Below are positions 45,801 through 56,044 of a DNA stretch of 64,000 bases, one piece after another. Origin of the DNA: Ricordea florida (Eukaryota > Cnidaria > Anthozoa > Corallimorpharia > Ricordeidae). The notes beneath the pieces are model-generated. The model saw only the letters and a list, made by a program, of their open reading frames with translations. It was not told the DNA's origin and searched no databases. A program made the translations under genes and the position numbers. The stretch's first letter is position 1, and each line of letters begins with the position of its first letter. The DNA is taken from contig OX453274.1 of assembly GCA_949710005.1 (NCBI GenBank), positions 2,225,001 to 2,289,000 on the forward strand, written 5' to 3'.

Positions 45801-48800
45801 TTTAACTGCCAACTGCTCTGGCTGTGAGACGCAATCAGACAGATCAGCAAAAGTATTCCAAATCCAAGAATTCGCTGTCCCTTTCTTCCCCTCCAATTTC
45901 ATGTCAACGGTAATGAAGTGGTTTGCACATATTTTATGAACAACATCGCGCCTCATTAAGATCCTGAACCTTCGTTTGTATGAATTGTGCAGGATTTTTA
46001 TTGTCCCAAGACCGCGTTCTTTCCACGCTGAAACGTTCTTGTCAAAACGATACAACTTCGCTCTGCTACTGAACATCACCTCTTCATTCTCCTCTCCAGT
46101 GAAGATCTCAATTTTTTCTGGGAGGGGTATAAGGGGCTCAAAATGGATTTCTTCACCATACGATGTAGACGAGTCAAGCCTTTCCCTCCGAGGGGACACT
46201 GGCGATAAGATGTCTTCATGTTTCTCCTTGGCACGTGCTTCAGGACTGTTGCTACTGCTTAAGCCAGAAAAGAAGCTTGCGTCCAACTTTAAAGGTCCTT
46301 TTACGCTCGACAGCAAATTGGTTCGTGGACCTTTTATTACGGAGGCTTGTTTTGCTGCAACTGGTGTGGATTCGAATATTGGTTTATTCTCTTCCCTGGA
46401 ACTTTGGTCTGACAAAGTTGCGGCGATCCCACCTGAGTAACCCAAATAAGCCTTCTGCAGTTTGCTTAATTGTTCCTGCAGAAAGACAAGATCAGCAAGA
46501 CAAAATCAGTCGGATAAACATTGAAGCGAGAGTGTTCTTGAGACTATTCCATTAATAAGGTTTCTTTCTAGGTTTGATAGTTACAATTCTTAAATTGCCT
46601 CTCGTTAAGATCTAAAGTAGACGGATTTACTACTGTCCATGACTGATTGAAACTGTTCTCTAACTGCCCTTGAAATGTTTACAATAACCAACCACTTTTA
46701 AAGTCCTAACAACACTAGGCAAATCCTTAATTACATTGACTACTGGGAACCTAAATTCAAACCATGAACGCAAACGTTTTCCTTTAAGTAAAAACCAAGG
46801 GAAAAACTTGTCGAACCTGAAGAGAGCTAATTTGATCACTCATGGAGGCCATGGTCTCATCTCTGATGGCCATTTGCTCTTGAAGGTAACCATTATTGAG
46901 GGTCACTTCACTGAGTTTTGCAATAAGGTCTTTCGTACTAGAGTCTTGGGGCTGTTAGGAGAAAACAAGAAAAACACACATAAAACAACATTCCTAGCAC
47001 GCTGTGGCTCAAACAGAGTATACTTGGTACATGTAAACATAGACACAAAAAACCTAAATAGACAACCAGCAAAAGTGACTTGAAGTTGTCAAAAGACATT
47101 GTTGCTCTCAAGCAGTGATCCTGTTTTAGATCAAAACCGAAACCAATAAACCATCTCATTACCGCCCTTACTTTTTCTTCCCAAAAGTTGTCTTCAGATT
47201 CCTGTACGTCTGACACATACGAACTGCGGCTTTCAGGATCGGAGAGTTGACGAAAATGATGACCTGATTTAAGCACGGATAAATAAGCAAGATCGTTAGA
47301 TTTGAACAGTTTTGAAAGTGGGAACCTCAAAAATGTTGGGCTGCATTGCTGAATCGACTGAGAAGGTTCAGCTGTCTTTATACTTACAAACTATTACCAA
47401 TGAAAGAACTTCCACTATGCACAAAATCTTACAGGCTATGGCAAGTTCTTCAGAACACGTCGTAGCACGAAATCCAGGTTTTCAAGCTGGCAGGTTCATC
47501 TGACTATAGACAGGAAGACGGCTAAATACCTAAGTCAATCCAAAGATTTCCTAATCTTTATACTTACTCCCAAAACATCTTTTTCCATCCATGAGAGAAG
47601 CACCCTTAAACAAAGTGGTACACAGCAAGTTTTAATTTGTGCCTGTTGCTATTACCTGCTGGTAAATGTTCCTGTGTGACCCCAGATTTGATCATGGCTT
47701 CTATCTCATTTAGTTCATCCATCACTGCCCGTCTTCTCTCCACCTTTAGAACAAAATGCAAACTGCAAGCTTTACTACCATATAGTTCAGGAGCAAGGAA
47801 AAACCTAAAATTTTAAGCTGACAAGTGAGCAAGCATAGCTTAAACCGTGTTAAAGTTCAACCTACATCAAAAGAGTCGGTCATCTTTAAGTAAAACAGTA
47901 GAAGTTCGCGAGCTTTTTTCAGGTTCTGGTAATATTCCTGAGCAGGTCCTGCACATTCAGGGTCTGTATCTTCTGTGGCTGCACGAGCTTCAACTTGAGC
48001 AAGATACTTATAAATCTGAAAACACAAGCATCAGAATGTACTAAGGGCATAACATGTCAACAGCTGGCCCTTTGAGAAACTACTGAACAGTACTGTACTG
48101 TGGTACTGTTTGTTTTACTATACAGTGTGGTTCCAACTTTTTCCTCTGTGGATCAAACCATGCAGTGTGACCATTCTTTGGAAAGCTACTGAACAGTACT
48201 GTACTGTGGTACTGTTTGTTTTACTATACAGTGTGGTTCTAACTTTTTCATCTGTGGATGAAGCCATGCAGTGTGACCATTCTTTGGAAAGCTACTGAAC
48301 AGTACTGTACTGTGGTACTGTTTGTTTTACTATACAGTGTGGTTCTAACTTTTTCATCTGTAGATCAAACCATGCAGAATGCCCATTCTTTAGAAAGCTA
48401 CTGAACAGTACTGTTCTGTGGTACAGTTTGTTTTTCCAAAAAAATGCCGGTCTAGCTACTGAACAGTACTTTAATGTGGTACTCTCTATTTTACGTATTG
48501 GCAATTTTCCAGTATCCCCATCATACCTGTGCGAGGTTATATACTCCTGGTGGAGTTTTAACCTGTTCAAACAGTTCCATAGCTTCCTCTAGTCTCCCTT
48601 CATTCATTGCGGCACCTCCTAACGCAGTGCGTGCAGACTGCAAGTATGACGTTACTTCCGATTCCTGATAACGACACAACAAATTTCACATCCACCGTAA
48701 GAGTAAGTTACTTATTGTATCTCTCAGTGAGTACATGTGCTTTAAGAGATAACGCTGGATTACAAATTCTCTTAAGAGGTCTCCACACGTTTTTATACAG

Positions 48801-51080
48801 CACCAGTAAGGCGAATGTGTAAGAATATCAACATAGATCAATGTTGGCATAGTGACCATTCTTTGTAAAGTACTGTACTGTGGTACTGTTTGTTTTACTA
48901 TACAGTGTGGTTCTAACTTTTTCATCTGTGGATCAAACCATGCAGTGTGACCATTCTTTGTCAAACTACTGAATAGTACTGTACTGTGGTACTGTTTGTT
49001 TTACTATACAGTGAGGTTCTAACTTTTTCATCTGTGGATCAAACCATGCAGTGTGACCATTCCTTGTGAAGCTACTGAATAGTACTGTACTGTGGTACTG
49101 TTTGTTTTACTGTACACTGTGGTTCTAACGTCTTTTAATCAATTGGATCAATCAATGGCGTGTGACCATTTGTTTGAAAACTAGAGTGCTGTGTTAAGTT
49201 TAGCTTTGCTTTTACGTATAATGCAAGATAAACCAAGGAGGAAAGAAAGATAGCAACAATGTGCAATTCACCTTTATAGCGCGGTTTAGTACACTTCGCG
49301 TGGCGTACATGAACACTTACTTGGCACACCTTAAAGTGAGGTAAGCCTCAAGAGTATGGTCTGAGTTACCTAGCTTTCTTTAAAAGCTACTGAACAGTGC
49401 TCACCTGAAGAGTATTGAACAACTGCGGAAACAGCGGTCTGTCACAGTGTGGAATGCTCTCGTCTCTGATGTACAAAATAATATTGTAACAACATTATGG
49501 ACCCTTCTCTAAATACCCGCTTATAAAGTGCGATAAAACGAGACCGATATGATGCAAGCAAAGACTCGACCCTCCCCCCCCCCCAAAAAAAAAAAAAACT
49601 TCGGGGGAAGGTAGTGAGGTGGGGGGGGGGGCGAATTGCGTCCACCACAGAAAACCAGCAAATTCAGGTAATTTCCTGTGTAATGCACAGGACACCCAAC
49701 ACATACACAGGACACCTCAATAAGGTGAGGGTTTGCGTTTTCCTGCGTTCGGCGTTCTCCTGCGTTGAACGCAAACCCAGCTGCGTCACGCAAGTTAACT
49801 ATGATTACAAATCAATGATTAAAAAATACTGCTACTGAATCAATCAATTTGCAATGGTAATAGGACTGAGTGGAGTCCAATTCGGTCTGTAATCATACAA
49901 AATCGGACGACCGCGTAGCGAGAGTCCGATTTGTTTAATCACGAGTATGATTGCAGACCGAATTGGATAACCTTCTTTTTTAATCAAAACGCAGGAAATT
50001 CCAAGATTTTTTTGCTAGCAGTGAAAACGCGCGTGATGGCGCGTACTGTCCAATAGCCCATTTCCGAGTTGCTACATGCCTCAGTTTCATAGCGAGTCCA
50101 GGTGCAAGACCATTCAAATGGAAATGATAGAGTATTCTTATGCAAATTAAACTCATTTCCATTTGAATGGTCTTGCACCTGGACTCGCTATGAAACTGAG
50201 GCATGTAGCAACTCGGAAATGGGCTATTACTTAGGCATGACGTGTACTATCCTATTTAACTGTCCTATTAAAGCTAAAATCAGGGCAGTTGATAACCAAT
50301 CAGATTTGAGGATTTTGTTAAGGTTATGATTAGAAAAATTAATGTCACAGCCGATTACTCACTTTTCTAGCATCTCCAGAATTACAAGAGCTTTTTGCCA
50401 GTAATTCACACTCCATCTCTCCAGACTCTGCAAAACAATGGCAGAATGTTGTCAAAGAAAATAGGAAAAACTTTTCTTGAACCACCAGTGTGAAATTATC
50501 ATTCTTCTATGGTTTACATATGAATTTTCATATATTCAAATTCATTTCTTCATCATATGTTACAAACTCACAAATTGACTAGCTCCCAGTTGGCTTGATA
50601 GCTCAGTTGGTTAGAACAGTGCTCCTGTATCACAAGGTCATGTGTTTGAATCCAGTCCAAGCCTGAATTTTTTTCAGGACTTATCTTCACAAGTGTTTTT
50701 AAAGTTGCATTCATATATGTGATGACATTTCACTTATTAATTCTATATATCTTACAGAGCTTAAAGGTAGCTGAATGTAGGTGTTTTAATGGTGGTTTAC
50801 TGATTTATGTAAGGTTTTGTTGTTTGGTAGCTAATGAAGTGGGATTCAAAACAAAGTTATTGAGTGTCTGTCTCTGAGTTTTTTGTTTTGGAATTTGTCA
50901 CTGTTTCTTCAAAATAATTATTGTAACATGTGACATGGAATTGCACCATCTGCAGTGAAAAGGAATTACCAGTTGTTTTAAACAACATTATTTACAGAAA
51001 GAGCTGTTTCTACTCCAAGTTACCTTCCAGTGTTCTTCATAATACCATGGATTTGGTCCACTGTTTCTAAGGAGAGAAGC
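36806..51080 (-). CDS. RANBP2: RANBP2/NUP358-like nucleoporin, 11 exons seen, 5' end outside window
   Basis: Giant protein of the cytoplasmic filaments of the nuclear pore; its RanBDs bind RanGTP. Exons: 51024-51080, 50363-50427, 49405-49465, 48527-48664, 47866-48015, 47656-47743, 47172-47263, 46817-46951, 41974-46475, 40332-41846 and 36806-39950. The early exons match the end of the N-terminal helical/TPR region of RANBP2 (NYWQKALVILEMLEKDESIP then FEQVKTPPGVYNLAQIYKYL). The 4.5-kb exon holds RanBD1 (about 46145-45750), a RanBP2-type zinc finger (45653-45576), an FG-dotted region, RanBD2 (43640-43240), zinc finger 2 (about 43130-43060) and RanBD3 (42597-42195). The next exon holds RanBD4, a degenerate finger lacking two Cys, and an intact finger SWECGMCMIRNDSDKTQCVA. 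The last exon has RanBD5 and a repeat domain. No cyclophilin domain is seen. Exon 51024-51080 starts after an AG acceptor, so more exons must lie beyond the mobile element. Confidence 0.93.
36855..39065 (-). repeat. Coding minisatellite in RANBP2 last exon (15-nt unit)
   Basis: In the RanBD frame it encodes five-residue units (QEDTV, PGDAL, QEDTA, QENPT, QEGTN) that combine into 25-residue, 75-nt periods. A 420-nt higher-order copy is visible: the block at 37801 (TGTCCGTATGTGTTGTGTCC) recurs at 38221, and a diverged relative lies at 36961. The other sense frame is open over most of the array and encodes basic KRTQxKRAQ units. The antisense frames are also open and encode CPLGLCPLV-like units. 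The domain is acidic, disordered and without known function. Confidence 0.9.
48075..48470. repeat. 106-bp tandem repeats, array 1 (RANBP2 intron)
   Basis: TACTGAACAGTACTGTACTG starts at 48081, 48187 and 48293, with a related start at 48399, giving an exact 106-bp period. Units contain TTTTACTATACAGTGTGGTT and CATGCAGTGTGACCATTCTT. Non-coding. Confidence 0.9.
48850..49170. repeat. 106-bp tandem repeats, array 2 (RANBP2 intron)
   Basis: Same unit as array 1, with three more copies in the next intron (before exon 48527-48664 in gene order). Presence of one satellite-like unit in two adjacent introns, with exon 48527-48664 between, suggests that the array once spanned or was copied across the exon. 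Confidence 0.85.
49853..50325 (-). repeat. MITE family D, copy 2, carrying a nested element
   Basis: Reverse-orientation counterpart of 10215-10625, with the same GTCCGATTTTG / CGGTCTGTAATCATAC palindrome, GGCGCGTACTGTCCAAT, and an end at AATCAGATTTGAGGATTTTG. It is interrupted at 50054-50226 by a perfect foldback element absent from copy 1. Confidence 0.75.
50054..50226. mobile_element. Perfect 74-bp inverted-repeat element nested in MITE D
   Basis: The arms 50054-50127 and 50153-50226 are exact reverse complements over 74 bp (ends TAGCCCATTTCC and GGAAATGGGCTA) around a 25-bp loop. The MITE copy at 10215-10625 lacks it at the matching place (GTAATTGGACAGTACGCG), so the empty site is known. 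Perfect arms imply a very recent insertion or ongoing arm correction. Confidence 0.85.
50590..50695 (+). mobile_element. tRNA-like SINE, second family
   Basis: TTGGCTTGATAGCTCAGTTG begins a good A-box region and GTGTTTGAATCCAGTCC is a B-box-like region. The body then reads AAGCCTGAATTTTTTTCAGG, the same trailer as at 9890-9985. The acceptor stem does not pair cleanly, so a functional tRNA is unlikely. Confidence 0.55.
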
Positions 51081-51232
51081 CTACAAGAAAATGATTTGTC
51101 TAAATCTACTACAGATCACATTAACTATTTTTGCTTTAACTTTCAGTAGTAAGACATTGATGGGATCAATAAATAAGTTCATTTTTTTTGACCAGTTCAG
51201 CTAGTTGCTATCTGTTTACTACTATGTAAGCG

Positions 51233-51600
51233 TGTTTATAAGTTGGTTTTTAGGTTATTTTCAAATTTGACAGGAAAATCTCTGTCCTTTTTAGCTTAAG
51301 GGTTATTTGAAAAATTTGGCAGAAAAATCTCTGTACTTTTTTAGCTTACGGGTTATCAGAGATTTTCCTGAGTAGTGAGTTTATAAGTTGGTTTTTAGGT
51401 TATTTTCAAATTTGACAGGAAATCTCTGTCATTTTTTAGCTTATGGGTTATTTTCAAATTTGACAGGAAAATCTCTGTCCTTTTTAGCTTACGGGTTATT
51501 TTAATTGGTGGGTGCTTTAGTGTTTATAAGTTGATTTTTAGGTTATTTTCAAATTTGACAGGAAAATCTTGCCCTTTTTAGCTTAAATTTATAAGTGGGG
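51233..51600. repeat. Terminal tandem repeats of the Polinton
   Basis: A segment beginning GTTTATAAGTTGGTTTTTAGG occurs at 51233, 51380 and, in part, 51522. It contains sub-repeats GGTTATTTTCAAATTTGACA followed by GGAAAATCTCTGTCCTTTTT and AGCTTACGGG. Long terminal inverted repeats with internal tandem repeats are common in Polintons; inversion at the other end cannot be checked here. Confidence 0.8.
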
Positions 51601-51658
51601 TTTTTTCAGATCACAAAAAATTGATTTAAAGGATAGGTAATATTCATAAAGATTAGTT

Positions 51659-54600
51659 ATGGACCCAAAAAAAAGTTTTGCGGAAAAGCCAGAAGAAAAT
51701 GGCAAAATAATAAGAAGCTTAATAATAAAACAGTTAGTAAAAATTATCAAAGAAAAAGGTAAAAAATTACCAAAAAATGTGGTTATGAAAGAGTTGCGTA
51801 AAATTCCAGAAATTGATAAGTTTTTCGATAATAATCCAAGCCAATTACAAATTCCAATTCAAGAAATTGGGTTATTTCACGATCAACCACAAACACCAAG
51901 AACTCCACCAAGAAAAAGGAAACTAGCACCAACTTTTATAAAACCACAAAAAAAACCAATTCTTGATGAGCCGGTACCTGAAATTAATGTTCCAATTCTC
52001 AAACCAATAAATAAACAGCTTGAGGATTTAATCAATGAAAATATTATAAAACTTACTAATAGTAAAAAATCCCAACCAAAAAAGAAGGGTAAAAATTTTT
52101 CTGATAGTGTAAGAGATGAATTGAAGGAAAAAACTAAAAAGAAAAGAACAACAACCCTCAAAATATTTTCAATAAACCTAAATGAAGATGATCCCCTAAT
52201 TCGAAATAACCCGAGAATAAATGAAAATATTATTAGAATTAGGAGGAATCTAAATAATGATTTGACAGAAACAATTTATAATGAGTTGGAACCTCAAATA
52301 GAAATGGGGGTAAGAATTGTTTTCAGTTTTTCTGCTTTGATTCAAAGAGGAAATGGAGAAATAGCTTATCATTTTCATACATTTAGAAGCGGAGGAACTT
52401 TTAATTCCCTTTCGGAAATAAAAAAATATATAGAGAGGTGTGAGGGTGAGAGATTGAGCTTAGAAGGAGATGCTTGGATGAGAGCATATTTACCCCCAGA
52501 AAAGAAGATTAATAAACCAGGTGTTAATGAGGGTGGAGTTGAGTTTAGAGAAGTACAAATAAAAGTTATTAATACCAGACAGCCTTTAGTTGGGTGCGGA
52601 AGATTACCCGATGAATTACGAAAGAAAAGATGTATTTATTCTGTAGATGATAAAGATGATAATCTCTGTGTATGGCGGTGTTTGGCTATTCTAATGAAAA
52701 TTCTTGATGGCAAACAAAATCCTGAAAAGGACATAGAGAAAAAATCATTATATCTAGCTAGAACTTTTTATGGCAATAAAAAACTAAAAAAAGAAGATGT
52801 TAGATCAACAAAATTGGTTGATTTTGAGAAAATTTCAAAAACTTTTTCCATAAATATCCGGGTTTATGAGCAGAAAGATATATCAAATTTTAAAGTTTGG
52901 AAACTGGTGTTTGGGAAAAATAATTTCAAAGATGATTTGCCAAGTTTAAATTTAGGTCTTTATAATAATCATGGGTTTTTCATTAAGGATCTTGATCTTC
53001 TTGCTCAAAACTGGGTATGTCAAGGATGTAAACAAAAATTTACCAGACATGAAGATTTAAAAAGGCATTTTACCAATGAAACGTGCACAGGAGGAGAGAC
53101 AAAAATAATATGCACGGGAGAAAAGATAAAACACATAATGAATGAATCTGACAAAGTTTTTTACGGGGGTAAAATAAATTTTAGTTATAAAGCATGTAGG
53201 TGGATAGAACACCAATCTAAAATTATGGGTAAACATATTCATCACGCGCTTTGTGGTCATGGTGGCGAAAGGTGTTATAGGGGTGAGGAGGGGAATGAGA
53301 TTTTGTTTGACGGATACGAGCCTGTCACAAATACAGTTTTTGAGTTTTATGGTTGTAAATGGCATGGGTGCCCGTGTTCAGCAATCGACAAAATTAAATA
53401 TAATGAAACTATTGAAAGAGAGAATATGATAAAAAGCTTGGGTTATAATGTAGTATCGGTTTGGGAGTGTGAAAATCCTGAATTACCCAAAATATGGTTC
53501 AAAAAGAAATTTAATCCATATCCCTATTTTATTGATTACGATTTTGAGGGATTATTACAAAAAGAAGATAAACAGATTACCGATGATTTAATTTTCACCC
53601 ATACTCACATTCCAGTTAGTGTTGCACTAATCGATAATTTAACAAAAAAACCCGTTTTTCTTTGCAACCAAAATCCTGATCTCCTCATAAAAGAATTCGT
53701 TGAAAAATTGGAGGAAATAAGAAAAATTATAGTCGAAAAGGTTAGAGAAGAATATCCGCTTCCTGATCAAGATTCCTTACAAAAAAATGTCTTACAAAAA
53801 TATGAAGAATGGTGTAATCAAGTACCTGTTTTTGGGTTTAATAGTGGAAAATATGATATCAATTTGGTTAAAAGGCATTTTATAAAACACATGACCGATA
53901 AAACAAAGGAGATTTTTATTGCAAAGAAACAGAATAGGTACATGTTTTTAACAACACCGAATTTCAAATTCTTGGATATAATGTCCTACCTTGCGCCTGG
54001 AGTTTCTTTTGATAAGTGGTGCAAAGCAAACAATTGTCAAGCCCAAAAACTTGTACTTCCTTATGAAAAATTGGACGGATATGATAAGCTTTCCTTAGTT
54101 GGACCCGTGAAACATGAAGATTTTTACTCTTCCTTGAAAAAGAAAAACATTTCCAAAGAAGAATATGAAGAATATTTGCTAGAATTCGAAAAGAGGGGTT
54201 GTGTTACAATGCTAGACTGGTTGAAAGAGTATAATTTGAATGATGTTATTCCCTTTCTAGAAGCCCTTGAAAAAACAAGGCGATTATATTATCCAGACGA
54301 AATTGATATATTAAAAGATGCCGTTTCCATCCCAGGCGTATCAATGAGGGCTGTTCTAAATAAATACCAAAAAATGAAGAAGAAAGGTGATCCTGAATTG
54401 TACGCCCCAGGACAATACTGTATTCATAGGTGCTGTAATAATGAGTTTTGCAAAAACTGCCAAAAGATAAGAAAAGATTGTAAAATATGCGACAAAAACA
54501 AGATTTATAAACTATTGAAAACGGGTATGGTTGGAGGGCCTAGTATTATATTTACACGCTATGCAGAAAAGGAAGAAACAAAGATTCGCTCTCATAAATA

Positions 54601-56044
54601 TAAAAACCCGAAAAAATGTATGCGAATTGTTGGTTATGACGCAAATGGTTTATATCTATCCTGTTCTGGACAAGAAATGCCATGCGGAAAAGAAAAATGC
54701 ATTGAGATTGAAAATACATCGGATCCTAAATTTATTAAGAAGATTTGCGAAGATATTCTTGACGGAAATCTTTTCGGATTTTGCCAAGTTGATATCCAGG
54801 TCCCCGTTCATCTAAAAGAAAAGTTTGAAGAATTTTCACCTCTATTTATTGTAGATGAAGTTCCTGAATATTTAGTACCAGAGCATATGAAAGAATATCA
54901 ATTAGCGACAGGTAGAAAACATCTAAAAGCGAATAAAAAATTGCTTGGTGTTACCAAGGCAAAAAAGATATTTTTATATACGCCTATGATAAAATGGTAT
55001 CTCAATCATGGCTTGGAGATTACCGCCATCCATAATATTTTAAAGTATGAATCGGGAAGGCCCTTTGGATTTTTTCCAAAAGAGGTGGCAGACGCAAGAA
55101 GAGATGGAGATATTGAGGTTTTATTGGAAAAACTAAGTAAAGCCTTTGATGAAAACAAGATTGACGATGTAGTAAAAATTACCAATGAATTAAACCAATT
55201 TCCCGATATATTTAAAGTTATTGAAGAAAATAAAGATATCAAAGTACTGATTGAAAAACTAAAACCAAAGTACAAAGGGTGTAAAGAATTAGCCGACACG
55301 AATAAACTTAGGGGAAATTCTTTCTATGGGAAAATGATAGAAGATAAAGAAAAACATAATATTACAAGGTATACTCAGGATGAGGAAGAGGTTGAAAAAG
55401 CCCTAAGATCTGCGTTCTTTGAGGATCTTAATGAAATAAATGACACATATGAAATAATAAAACGAAAAAGATTAATAAAAATAGACAGACCCTATCAATG
55501 CGGCATCGCGGTGTATCAGCTAGCAAAATTAAGAATGCTGGAATTCTATTACGATTTTCTAGATAAATACGTAGATAGAAAGGATTTTGAGCTGATTCAA
55601 ATGGATACAGATTCAATGTACATGGCAATTTCAGCCGAAAATTTGGATAATATTATAAAACCCGAAATGAGAGAAGAATACTTTAGTGGCGGAAAAGAAA
55701 AATTCCTATCGACTTCTAAATATCATGACAAGACTCCGGGTTTGTTCAAAAATGAGTTTGATGGTATACGAATGATTGCAATTTCTTCAAAATGTTATTA
55801 CGCGGAGGATGAGAAAGGAAAGGCAAAGTATAGCTGCAAAGGTACAATTCATAGACAAAACGAAATGAACTGGGATAGATACATGTCAGCTTTGAAAGGG
55901 TCAATTGATATGTCACAAAATACAGGTTTTAGAATCAATGATAACCAAATTGTGACATATACACAAATTAAAAAAGGATTGAATGCATATTATGATAAAA
56001 GATGGGTTTATGAGGATGGAATTCACACAAAACCATTATATTAG
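51659..56044 (+). CDS. polB: Polinton DNA polymerase B (protein-primed type), 1461 aa with extra N-terminal modules
   Basis: Replicates the element's ends. Lys-rich N-terminus to about residue 180; then a domain with NLCVWRCLAILMKI (about 335-348) and NNHGFFIKDL (about 437-446), which could be an OTU-like Cys/His pair as in other Polinton polymerases (inference). A C2H2-like finger follows at about 453-477 (CQGCKQKFTRHEDLKRHF). Next is an endonuclease-like motif FEFYGCKWHGCPC (561-573) of VSR/PDDEXK flavour. Exonuclease motifs: DYDFEG (626-631), FNSGKYDINL (726-735) and YNLND (858-862). Polymerase motifs: A GYDANGLYLS (992-1001), B NKLRGNSFYGK (1215-1225), C MDTDS (1315-1319), and a KxY box SSKCYYAED near 1377. 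All catalytic residues appear present. The stop overlaps the integrase stop by 3 nt. Confidence 0.92.
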   Translation: MDPKKSFAEKPEENGKIIRSLIIKQLVKIIKEKGKKLPKNVVMKELRKIPEIDKFFDNNPSQLQIPIQEIGLFHDQPQTPRTPPRKRKLAPTFIKPQKKPILDEPVPEINVPILKPINKQLEDLINENIIKLTNSKKSQPKKKGKNFSDSVRDELKEKTKKKRTTTLKIFSINLNEDDPLIRNNPRINENIIRIRRNLNNDLTETIYNELEPQIEMGVRIVFSFSALIQRGNGEIAYHFHTFRSGGTFNSLSEIKKYIERCEGERLSLEGDAWMRAYLPPEKKINKPGVNEGGVEFREVQIKVINTRQPLVGCGRLPDELRKKRCIYSVDDKDDNLCVWRCLAILMKILDGKQNPEKDIEKKSLYLARTFYGNKKLKKEDVRSTKLVDFEKISKTFSINIRVYEQKDISNFKVWKLVFGKNNFKDDLPSLNLGLYNNHGFFIKDLDLLAQNWVCQGCKQKFTRHEDLKRHFTNETCTGGETKIICTGEKIKHIMNESDKVFYGGKINFSYKACRWIEHQSKIMGKHIHHALCGHGGERCYRGEEGNEILFDGYEPVTNTVFEFYGCKWHGCPCSAIDKIKYNETIERENMIKSLGYNVVSVWECENPELPKIWFKKKFNPYPYFIDYDFEGLLQKEDKQITDDLIFTHTHIPVSVALIDNLTKKPVFLCNQNPDLLIKEFVEKLEEIRKIIVEKVREEYPLPDQDSLQKNVLQKYEEWCNQVPVFGFNSGKYDINLVKRHFIKHMTDKTKEIFIAKKQNRYMFLTTPNFKFLDIMSYLAPGVSFDKWCKANNCQAQKLVLPYEKLDGYDKLSLVGPVKHEDFYSSLKKKNISKEEYEEYLLEFEKRGCVTMLDWLKEYNLNDVIPFLEALEKTRRLYYPDEIDILKDAVSIPGVSMRAVLNKYQKMKKKGDPELYAPGQYCIHRCCNNEFCKNCQKIRKDCKICDKNKIYKLLKTGMVGGPSIIFTRYAEKEETKIRSHKYKNPKKCMRIVGYDANGLYLSCSGQEMPCGKEKCIEIENTSDPKFIKKICEDILDGNLFGFCQVDIQVPVHLKEKFEEFSPLFIVDEVPEYLVPEHMKEYQLATGRKHLKANKKLLGVTKAKKIFLYTPMIKWYLNHGLEITAIHNILKYESGRPFGFFPKEVADARRDGDIEVLLEKLSKAFDENKIDDVVKITNELNQFPDIFKVIEENKDIKVLIEKLKPKYKGCKELADTNKLRGNSFYGKMIEDKEKHNITRYTQDEEEVEKALRSAFFEDLNEINDTYEIIKRKRLIKIDRPYQCGIAVYQLAKLRMLEFYYDFLDKYVDRKDFELIQMDTDSMYMAISAENLDNIIKPEMREEYFSGGKEKFLSTSKYHDKTPGLFKNEFDGIRMIAISSKCYYAEDEKGKAKYSCKGTIHRQNEMNWDRYMSALKGSIDMSQNTGFRINDNQIVTYTQIKKGLNAYYDKRWVYEDGIHTKPLY

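Noticed and set aside
48075-49170. CRISPR-like array with 106-bp repeats
   Set aside because: Tandem, spacer-free and intronic; a satellite-like repeat explains it.
50593-50665. Functional tRNA gene
   Set aside because: A and B box are present but stems do not pair well and the trailer matches another SINE-like copy near 9940.
54531-54815. 94-aa plus-strand ORF within polB
   Set aside because: Out-of-frame shadow of the PolB catalytic region.
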